Shown one piece after another: positions 7,315 to 12,180 of a DNA stretch of 12,180 bases. The translations under genes and the position numbers were made by a program. A model generated the notes under the pieces. It made no database searches. It was not told where the DNA came from and saw only the letters and a program-made list of their open reading frames with translations. The stretch is from contig JAHIYL010000209.1 in the NCBI GenBank assembly GCA_018815145.1, positions 1 to 12,180 of the forward strand, in the 5' to 3' direction. This DNA comes from Nanobdellota archaeon. GTDB taxonomy: Archaea; Nanobdellota; Nanobdellia; Woesearchaeales; GW2011-AR15. Each line of letters starts with the position of its first letter. Positions within the stretch are counted from its first letter, which is position 1.

Positions 7315-9524
7315 TTTGCGTATAACTTGCTCCTTCCGTTCCAAATATTTAAAAATACATTTTTAGGTACAACCAGGTTATGCCCGAAACTCCAATCTGA
7401 GCAATATCCATAAGGGTAATTTTCAGCTTCAGCAGATGAAGTATAAGGATCATTCAATATCACATAGTTATTTCCAGCGTAACCTACAGCTACCAGGACA
7501 TGGCCTGAAGTTGACTGGTAGCAGAAATAAGGGACACTGCTCATAGCAATGCTAAATATGATTGGTTCACCTTTATCAATTGATTTCTTTACTCCATTCC
7601 AATCCATGGATGATGTCAATATGAAATCCTTATTGATATTTTCCTCTAAAAATGGCTCCATCCAGAACCATACTGCCCAACCATACCATGCTCCGGGTCC
7701 CTTGATTCTTTCCCAAAAATTCAAGGGAGATTTTTTAACACCATTATAATGCAAAACCATTGCAACAGATGTAGGGCCGCACATTGAGTTGCATGCATCA
7801 GATGATTTTCCGTGCATTCCATACCTAAGGCTGGGCTGGCATTGGTTCAGATAAGGCACATTAAGCACTTTTGCATTTGGAGGGCATTTACCATGACAGC
7901 AAGGTAGACCAGAATTCTTGCATTTTTTTGAAGCTTCCTCATCCCAACCACCAAGATTGTTAAATGCTGCATTGCCGCAGTACGTGCACTCTGCATCACT
8001 GAGAGGGACCTCTTCTTCGCACTCCACTGGATCATCCGTTGCATATTGCTTTTTTATTCTGCAGAACTGTATATCATCGTAATTTCCTGATTTTAAGAGT
8101 CCATCAGAGTATTCATAGCAGACGCCTGGCTGTCCGCCGTCACTATTTCCGATGGAATGGATAAATACGTGTTCTCCATTGCTGTCAAACTCGAATTTTC
8201 TGTAGCACGTATGTGAAATGCCGAACAGGTCATAATTCACTGGATTCGAGAGTATTCCTTTTCCAACATAAAAGCCAGTATGACCTGCATGTGAATTTGG
8301 TTGGCCTGTACCAATACATGGTCTATTTGTAGTCTTTGCCTGAAATATATCTCCAGGTTCAAGCTTGTCAACATTGCTGCCCAACATTTGGACTTTTCCA
8401 GGATTACCTCCCCAAGTGCACATATTGCACCCTGAACCTGGGAATGATCCAATTGACGAAGCACCGCTCAAAACTGATTGTACATACGACGCACAGGTGA
8501 GACCAACTGGATTGCAGTTATTTGGTCCATATATCTGTGGATTATTTAATGAGTATCTGCAGCCCACATATTTCATCGCATATTCTATCATATACACAAA
8601 ATCACCAGTAAGACCGCAGTTGCTTCCAGGAGGCGACATATCAATGCATTTCTCTTCGCTTGAGCTCCACTCTGTACCTTCCAGACAGCAGTGGCCATTT
8701 GAACACAAAAGACCTGATGAACAATCACCTTCGCATTGGCATTCTTCACCTTCCTCTGCGTTCAGAGAGAGCACACAACCGCTTGATCCGAATTCTGCTC
8801 TTTTTGAACAGCATATTTCTGGTGCTATGCATGTACAGTCTGCTCCACTGCTGCAGTCTTCATAATGCATAGGTTCACATACGCCGTTTCCTTCGTGGCA
8901 GTCAATATCTCCAAGGCAATCAGGATCGCATATTCCGTTTTCCTGAGAGCAATCAGGATCACATATTCCATCTACATCATCCCAATTATTTGCATAATCA
9001 GTATTAATATCAGTGCAATAGGGATTGCATACACCATCAGATACATCGCTATAACAGAGAGGATCACATATCCTTTCCACTGCGCATCCGGGATCACATA
9101 CCTCATCATCAGGATCACAGACAAGCTTGTTTGAGATCAGCACATTGTCATTATCTGTGAATACTCTGACCTTTCCTGCATTTTCAACAACAGACGGAAG
9201 TATATTTATATCAGGATGAAAAAAAGTCTGCTCAACCGTAATATCTCTTTCAGGAAATGTGATTGAAATCAGATTGTCTGATACAGTCAAAATATACTCT
9301 TCAGCAAAAGATGAGACCACCTCATACTTTGCGTTTGTCGGAAAACTTATTGATTTTTCTACTGCAGATGTTATCCTGCCAAGAAAATACTCTGCCATCT
9401 CCACCTCAGTCTCTCTTGTCTGCCACCCCATCATCTTCTGGAAGGTTGACATCACAATGACTCCGACGACGAGCAGACCTATTGTAAGAACTATATTAAC
9501 TACTGTCGCCCCTCTTTTTTGCAT
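7311..9524 (-). CDS. Pilin-like fusion with NlpC/P60-like and C39-like domains
   Basis: 737 residues from the ATG at 9524, which lies 26 bp below a TATA box; the in-frame start at 9596 lies upstream of that box. In order: class III-type leader MQKRG and hydrophobic helix (to about 27); a beta-rich stalk; CDP-Cys repeats (about 136-216); disulfide-knot segments (224-295). Next is an NlpC/P60-like papain fold, with Cys344 in LTCASYVQSV, LEPGDIF, His415 in AGHTGFYVG and His456 in HVFIHSIG. After a Cys-rich linker comes a C39-like domain: VPYLNQ with a likely oxyanion Gln561, Cys582 in MCGPTSVAMVL, His675 in SGHVLVAVGY and NDP at 691-693. Both sets of catalytic residues look intact. Total cysteines are 48. 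Such domains cut peptide or amide bonds, including in bacterial walls. An archaeal surface location suggests action on a neighbour or on protein partners. First gene of the operon. Confidence 0.85.
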   Translation of the reverse strand: MQKRGATVVNIVLTIGLLVVGVIVMSTFQKMMGWQTRETEVEMAEYFLGRITSAVEKSISFPTNAKYEVVSSFAEEYILTVSDNLISITFPERDITVEQTFFHPDINILPSVVENAGKVRVFTDNDNVLISNKLVCDPDDEVCDPGCAVERICDPLCYSDVSDGVCNPYCTDINTDYANNWDDVDGICDPDCSQENGICDPDCLGDIDCHEGNGVCEPMHYEDCSSGADCTCIAPEICCSKRAEFGSSGCVLSLNAEEGEECQCEGDCSSGLLCSNGHCCLEGTEWSSSEEKCIDMSPPGSNCGLTGDFVYMIEYAMKYVGCRYSLNNPQIYGPNNCNPVGLTCASYVQSVLSGASSIGSFPGSGCNMCTWGGNPGKVQMLGSNVDKLEPGDIFQAKTTNRPCIGTGQPNSHAGHTGFYVGKGILSNPVNYDLFGISHTCYRKFEFDSNGEHVFIHSIGNSDGGQPGVCYEYSDGLLKSGNYDDIQFCRIKKQYATDDPVECEEEVPLSDAECTYCGNAAFNNLGGWDEEASKKCKNSGLPCCHGKCPPNAKVLNVPYLNQCQPSLRYGMHGKSSDACNSMCGPTSVAMVLHYNGVKKSPLNFWERIKGPGAWYGWAVWFWMEPFLEENINKDFILTSSMDWNGVKKSIDKGEPIIFSIAMSSVPYFCYQSTSGHVLVAVGYAGNNYVILNDPYTSSAEAENYPYGYCSDWSFGHNLVVPKNVFLNIWNGRSKLYAK
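8877..9119 (-). repeat. CDP-Cys repeat region in the peptidase-pilin gene
   Basis: About seven units of C(D/N)Px C type are encoded (for example VCDPGC, ICDPLC, VCNPYC, ICDPDC twice) with acidic spacers, including DDVDG, which resembles a calcium loop. On the plus strand the words AATCAGGATCRCATATTCC and GGATCACATA recur, so recent duplication is likely. The same unit occurs in the next gene at 6703-6882. Confidence 0.7.
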
Positions 9525-9543
9525 ATCAAATATTGTTATGAAG

Positions 9544-9555
9544 ATTATATTTAAA
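9544..9555 (-). promoter_or_regulatory. TATA box of the six-gene surface operon
   Basis: The minus strand reads TTTAAATATAAT, centred 26 bp before the ATG at 9524. The spacing predicts a leaderless message and supports that start codon. No other comparably placed box is seen between the tightly spaced genes down to 4373. Confidence 0.55.
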
Positions 9556-9630
9556 TTTTTGGGAAAAAAAGACGGAATTGGAAAAAAAAGAATCATTGAC
9601 TATGATTAAAAACAATATATGCTAATTTCC

Positions 9631-9651
9631 TGAAAAAGCTGCATTTTTTCA
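9631..9651. promoter_or_regulatory. Palindrome in the divergent promoter region
   Basis: TGAAAAA and TTTTTCA form a perfect 7-base inverted repeat with a 7-base centre (GCTGCAT). It lies between the two divergent promoters, 5 bases upstream of the plus-strand TATA box. It could be an operator or activator site. The AT content makes chance occurrence plausible. Confidence 0.3.
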
Positions 9652-9656
9652 CAGCA

Positions 9657-9670
9657 TTTATATATAAAAA
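9657..9670 (+). promoter_or_regulatory. TATA box of the metallophosphoesterase gene
   Basis: TTTATATATAAAAA is the strongest TATA match in the window. It lies about 49 bp before the ATG at 9712, predicting a leader of roughly 20-25 bases. A weaker TAAAAATTA at 9685-9693 is closer to the start. Confidence 0.5.
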
Positions 9671-9711
9671 ACTTTCTCAAACACTAAAAATTATTCAAAA
9701 TTTGAACAAAA

Positions 9712-10533
9712 ATGAGATATTTGCTATTCGGGGACGTGCACAGTACGGATTTAAGTAAATTAGAAAGGATTATTGATGAGAGTCAAGATCCAATTGATAC
9801 AGTTATCTGCACTGGTGATTTTGATAGTGTCAAGGCTATTCTGAGTTATATGAAAATCAAAGAAAAATATGAACCTACTGGTATAAAATTCATTACTGTG
9901 CCAGGTAATCATGATGATGCTGTTTATTATAATAGAGATATAAATCTTTCTTCGTTTTATTCAGATGTTACAATCAAAGATTTACATGAAAAATTATTTA
10001 AATCAGAAAAAGCACGTGATTTAATGGAAGAAACTCTTGGACACACAAAAAAAACACTAAAGTTGTCCAAAATAACTAGTGATATTTCTGAACATGATGC
10101 AATCATTATTCATGGAGCACTGGATGGAAACATGCCTGAGGGATTCTCTAAAAAGAATTATTCCACAGAATTGCTTACTAAGGAATATATGAGAGATATG
10201 TGGCTGAGACTATATTCTGATAAACAAGAACCAATAGGGTTTGTACAAGATATTGAAAAAAGCAAAGAAAACCATGAAAGAAACTTCAGAAAAATGGAGG
10301 AATTAAAATATAGAACGATGTTAAGAGGGCATGATCATAAACCTGAGTTGGCTAAGAAACAACATGATAATACATCTTTCTTTGAACCAGTGATAGACCG
10401 AGCATATGAATTTACAGAGTCTACTTTGCTTACTATCACTCCTGGTGCTTTCCAAAATGGATACTATGCAACAATTAGTATTGAAGATCATATCAGAACA
10501 GTCATATATCATCAGATAGAACAGACAAGATGA
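9712..10533 (+). CDS. Calcineurin-like metallophosphoesterase
   Basis: 273 residues. The two-metal phosphoesterase signature is complete and in order: GDVH (Asp8, His10), GDFD (Asp36), GNHD (Asn66, His67), HGAL (His134) and GHDH (His207, His209). These residues hold two metals and hydrolyse phosphoester bonds; the substrate cannot be read from the sequence. The start is fixed, because the first beta strand begins at residue 2 and an in-frame stop lies three codons upstream. A helical, charged insert of about 65 residues (70-130) and another at 155-200 act as lid-like additions. No signal peptide is seen, so it is cytoplasmic. It is divergent from the surface operon and stands alone; the next gene has its own promoter. 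The coding sequence looks more AT-rich than its neighbours, a weak hint of separate origin. Confidence 0.9.
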   Translation: MRYLLFGDVHSTDLSKLERIIDESQDPIDTVICTGDFDSVKAILSYMKIKEKYEPTGIKFITVPGNHDDAVYYNRDINLSSFYSDVTIKDLHEKLFKSEKARDLMEETLGHTKKTLKLSKITSDISEHDAIIIHGALDGNMPEGFSKKNYSTELLTKEYMRDMWLRLYSDKQEPIGFVQDIEKSKENHERNFRKMEELKYRTMLRGHDHKPELAKKQHDNTSFFEPVIDRAYEFTESTLLTITPGAFQNGYYATISIEDHIRTVIYHQIEQTR

Positions 10534-10566
10534 TTTATTCTTCTGCAATAATACTGCAAAACAAAA

Positions 10567-10574
10567 TTTAAAAA
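10567..10574 (+). promoter_or_regulatory. TATA box of the Nudix-YkgJ pair
   Basis: TTTAAAAA is centred about 28 bp before the ATG at 10598 and only about 10 bp before the alternative ATG at 10580. It therefore favours the shorter protein and a leaderless transcript. Confidence 0.5.
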
Positions 10575-10597
10575 TCCAGATGTTTTCAACAAAACAT

Positions 10598-11026
10598 ATG
10601 ATCAATGAAAAATCAGCCGGTGCAGTTGTATTCAGAAGAGCCAAGGGGACTATGGAATTTCTCCTGCTTTTCAGGGAACCAAAATTGCATTATACAGGAT
10701 CCTGGAATTTCCCAAAAGGCCTGATAGATGATGGTGAAAGCCAAATGCAGGCTGCAAAAAGAGAAATCCGCGAGGAGACTGGCCTTACAGACCTTAAGTT
10801 CATGGATGGCTTTTGTGAAAAAATCACCTATACCTACAATAAAGAAAATGACACCTATTCAAAGGAGGCAGTCTTTTTTCTGGCAGAATCAATATCAGGA
10901 AAAGTGAAGATCTCTTTTGAACATGATGACTTTGAATGGCTTGAATATGATGAGGCATACAAAAGACTCACTTTTGAAAACAGCAAAAAAATACTTAGAA
11001 AAACATTTGATTTCCTGAACAGCTAA
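10598..11026 (+). CDS. Nudix hydrolase, Ap4A hydrolase-like
   Basis: 142 residues from the ATG at 10598; an ATG six codons earlier lies too close to the TATA box. The full Nudix box is present: Gly41, Glu47 and REIREETGL (55-63), matching GX5EX7REUXEEXGU. Its glutamates bind the metal that activates water for splitting a nucleoside diphosphate linked to X. The opening EKSAGAVVFRR, WNFPKGLI before the box, and the length all resemble the NUDT2-type diadenosine tetraphosphatase group, which cuts Ap4A to AMP and ATP. Substrate choice remains an inference. It is cytoplasmic. The next gene starts 2 bases after its stop, so the two form an operon. Confidence 0.92.
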   Translation: MINEKSAGAVVFRRAKGTMEFLLLFREPKLHYTGSWNFPKGLIDDGESQMQAAKREIREETGLTDLKFMDGFCEKITYTYNKENDTYSKEAVFFLAESISGKVKISFEHDDFEWLEYDEAYKRLTFENSKKILRKTFDFLNS

Positions 11027-11028
11027 AA

Positions 11029-11478
11029 ATGAATTTTGCATTATATACTTTTGCAGATTATCTGAAGTACTCGCTTTTGCCTGCTGTAATTTTTGCTTTC
11101 CTTCTTTTTGCTTTGATCTATATCATATTTACGACTGATGCAAATTCAATGAAATGTTTCAAGTGCAACAAAAGCGGAACCTGCTGCAGACATGGTGTCT
11201 TATTGACGGAAAAAGATATAGCCAGGATTGAAAGGACAGGAAAGAAAAAAAAAGAATTTTTATCAAAAAAAAAATATACAAGAGTAAAAGACAGAACCTG
11301 TATCTTTAATATAAGAAAAGGAAAAGACTTGGTGTGCTCAATATATAAAGCCAGGCCGGATAGATGCAGAACATATCCATTTTTTAATGTCTTTGGATGT
11401 AAATTTATTGCACCAACATGCAAATTCTGCCTGAAGAGAAACAAATTGCATTCCTCAGAATTTTTTTCTCAGACCTAG
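11029..11478 (+). CDS. Membrane-anchored YkgJ-type Cys-cluster protein
   Basis: 149 residues. A hydrophobic helix at about 15-34 precedes CFKCNKSGTCCRHG (43-56), the CxxC...CC start of the YkgJ (zinc or iron-chelating, UPF0153) family. Later elements also fit: CIF (91-93), CSIYKARPDRCRTYPF (103-118), Cys124 and CKFC (131-134). Ten cysteines could hold a metal or Fe-S centre; the family's role is unknown. Most members lack the N-terminal helix, so membrane anchoring is notable. The start lies 2 bases after the Nudix stop without a Shine-Dalgarno, implying coupling. The middle (70-83) is encoded by A9 and A10 runs, which could cause slippage or sequencing error. Its last 24 bases overlap the end of the convergent DUF4416 gene. 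Confidence 0.85.
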   Translation: MNFALYTFADYLKYSLLPAVIFAFLLFALIYIIFTTDANSMKCFKCNKSGTCCRHGVLLTEKDIARIERTGKKKKEFLSKKKYTRVKDRTCIFNIRKGKDLVCSIYKARPDRCRTYPFFNVFGCKFIAPTCKFCLKRNKLHSSEFFSQT

Positions 11479-11961
11479 AAAAAATTCAATATTCTCTTTT
11501 TTCCTATAATCCGGGAATGTCCATCTGAAAGTAACCACTCCATCCTTTCTGAAAAAATACATTATATGAGCATATATCCCTTTTCCCAGATATATCCTGT
11601 GGGGCCGGGATTTTGCGCTGGCTACTATAAGCTGGTTCTTTGTAAGATAACCCGGATCAAGATTGACTGACCGTATCCTGTTTTTTGTTAATCCTTCTTC
11701 AATAGAATTGGTATAGAGCTTGATGTCAGGCAGTGCTGAAATATCAATCTTTTCTTCAAAAGCTACAAAAATCTTTTTGAGATTTCTGTCCATCTCAGAA
11801 TCATAATATTTGGTGAAATCAAATTCAAATTCATCTGACGTTGTACTGATCTTTCCAAATCTTTTTTGCAATGCTTCAAGAGCCATTTCATATTGTCTCT
11901 TGCTCTTGTACATGATACCTATGATTAGGAATGCTTTTTCTGGAAAACATGGTTCTGCCAT
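11455..11961 (-). CDS. DUF4416 family protein
   Basis: 168 residues, close to the usual family length. The conserved blocks I associate with DUF4416 are present: FDFTKYYDSEM (47-57), VNLDPGYL (99-106), an ASAK segment, HRIYLGKGIYAH (121-132) and WTFPDYR (147-153). The family is widespread in archaea and some bacteria and its function is not known. The protein has no signal peptide or membrane helix. The ATG at 11959-11961 lies 28 bp below a TATA box, fitting a leaderless message. The 3' end overlaps the convergent YkgJ-type gene by 24 bases. Confidence 0.88.
   Translation of the reverse strand: MAEPCFPEKAFLIIGIMYKSKRQYEMALEALQKRFGKISTTSDEFEFDFTKYYDSEMDRNLKKIFVAFEEKIDISALPDIKLYTNSIEEGLTKNRIRSVNLDPGYLTKNQLIVASAKSRPHRIYLGKGIYAHIMYFFRKDGVVTFRWTFPDYRKKENIEFFLGLRKKF
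11458..11487. terminator. Candidate bidirectional terminator of convergent genes
   Basis: GAATTTTTT at 11458-11466 pairs with AAAAAATTC at 11479-11487 around a 12-base loop. Each strand ends up with a T-run at the 3' ends of the two converging genes, as archaeal oligo-U termination needs. Another T6 run lies at 11497-11502 on the plus strand. The stem is almost wholly A-T, so the T-tracts may matter more than the hairpin. Confidence 0.45.
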
Positions 11962-11984
11962 TCAAAAATAGAAGGATAAACCAA

Positions 11985-11994
11985 TTTATAAAAA
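11985..11994 (-). promoter_or_regulatory. TATA box of DUF4416, readable in both directions
   Basis: The minus strand reads TTTTTATAAA, centred 28 bp before the DUF4416 ATG. Because the core is nearly symmetric (TTTATAAAAA on the plus strand), it could also start a rightward transcript near 12012-12018, where a 9-base stem begins. Confidence 0.5.
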
Positions 11995-12011
11995 TGACTG
12001 GTTGGTACTTC

Positions 12012-12081
12012 AAAGTAGCTAAAATAATCCACAACAAATAACAGTAGTTCCGATTGAAAGCTACTTTTGATGTATTTTTTT
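12012..12081 (+). ncRNA. Candidate small RNA with terminal stem and U-tract
   Basis: AAAGTAGCT (12012-12020) pairs perfectly with AGCTACTTT (12059-12067), closing a loop of 38 bases, and a T7 run follows at 12075-12081. A TATA-like element about 25 bp upstream would place the start at the first arm. Inside the loop, AATC and GATT could pair weakly. I see no box C/D, box H/ACA or tRNA features, and no reading frame that explains the stem. This is an inference from layout only; the inverted repeat may instead be a regulatory site of the DUF4416 gene. Confidence 0.25.
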
Positions 12082-12125
12082 ATACCTTTTCTATATTTTA
12101 TCGGAAAAATAGCAACAACAACAAG

Positions 12126-12169
12126 GTCATGGACGCACATTTCTTTTAGAAATGTGCTATTCCACTGAC
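12126..12169. other. Long imperfect hairpin near the window edge
   Basis: GCACATTTCT and AGAAATGTGC (12135-12144 and 12148-12157) form a perfect 10-bp stem with a TTT loop. It extends outward past a small internal loop by TGGA/TCCA, then a one-base bulge, then GTCA/TGAC. That makes 18 pairs in 44 bases. No U-tract follows on the plus strand. It may belong to an RNA or gene beyond the window, be a short inverted-repeat remnant, or lie upstream of DUF4416 as a regulator site. Confidence 0.5.
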
Positions 12170-12180
12170 TAGAACCGTAT

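Noticed and set aside
8365..8865. 166-residue plus-strand reading frame opposite the peptidase-pilin gene
   Set aside because: It is antisense to a well-supported domain-bearing gene, with no recognisable motif or promoter; it is a shadow frame.
9525..9596. 24-residue N-terminal extension of the peptidase-pilin gene
   Set aside because: The extension covers the TATA box, is AT-driven, and would precede an already complete MQKRG leader; the start at 9524 is better.
12051..12060. CCGATTGAAAG, resembling the end of a CRISPR repeat
   Set aside because: Only one copy is present, with no spaced repeats or cas genes nearby.
11925..12140. 71-residue minus-strand reading frame upstream of DUF4416
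   Set aside because: It overlaps the DUF4416 start and its promoter, has no recognisable family, and reads through the hairpin region; it looks like chance.
12100..12180. tRNA-like T-arm (GGTTCTAGTC on the minus strand)
   Set aside because: No acceptor, anticodon or D-arm can be assembled around it.

Overview
The window looks like chromosomal DNA of a low-GC archaeon, most likely a DPANN-type lineage (Woesearchaeota/Pacearchaeota-like). The evidence is an archaeal SRP54, TATA-box promoters about 26-30 bp upstream of start codons, class III (type IV pilin-like) signal sequences, CDPDC-type cysteine repeats, and YkgJ, Nudix and DUF4416 proteins. The lineage is an inference from protein style; no rRNA is present.

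Layout. Bases 134-841 (minus strand) hold a decayed sulfatase / alkaline-phosphatase-superfamily gene with an in-frame TAA, a missing centre and a short C-terminus, but a good promoter. Next is srp54 (899-2263, minus), which has its own TATA box and a palindrome between that box and the start codon. Bases 2299-9524 (minus) are six tightly packed genes that read as one operon. In transcription order they are: a 737-residue pilin-like protein with CDP-Cys repeats, an NlpC/P60-like domain and a C39-like domain; a signal-peptide, membrane-anchored protein with the same Cys repeats; a small pilin-like protein; a pilin-like protein with a degenerate VWA-like domain; a very Cys-rich pilin-like protein; and a small pilin-like protein. 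Five of the six start with a short basic leader and a hydrophobic helix. I see no assembly ATPase or membrane platform protein in the window.

The right part is ordinary housekeeping on the plus strand: a calcineurin-like metallophosphoesterase (9712-10533), then a Nudix hydrolase and a membrane-anchored YkgJ-type Cys-cluster protein (10598-11478). These converge on a minus-strand DUF4416 gene (11455-11961). The 3' ends overlap at an A/T hairpin that can act in both directions. The last 219 bases carry no convincing protein but hold a TATA-flanked, U-tract-ended small-RNA candidate and a long imperfect hairpin.

How it fits together: the six-gene cluster looks like a secreted, disulfide-rich surface assembly. 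Pilin-type N-termini would anchor or polymerise the subunits, and the first gene would display two papain-fold (peptidase or amidase-like) domains outside the cell. The SRP GTPase directly downstream serves the membrane route these proteins need, but it has a promoter of its own, so the link may be only positional.
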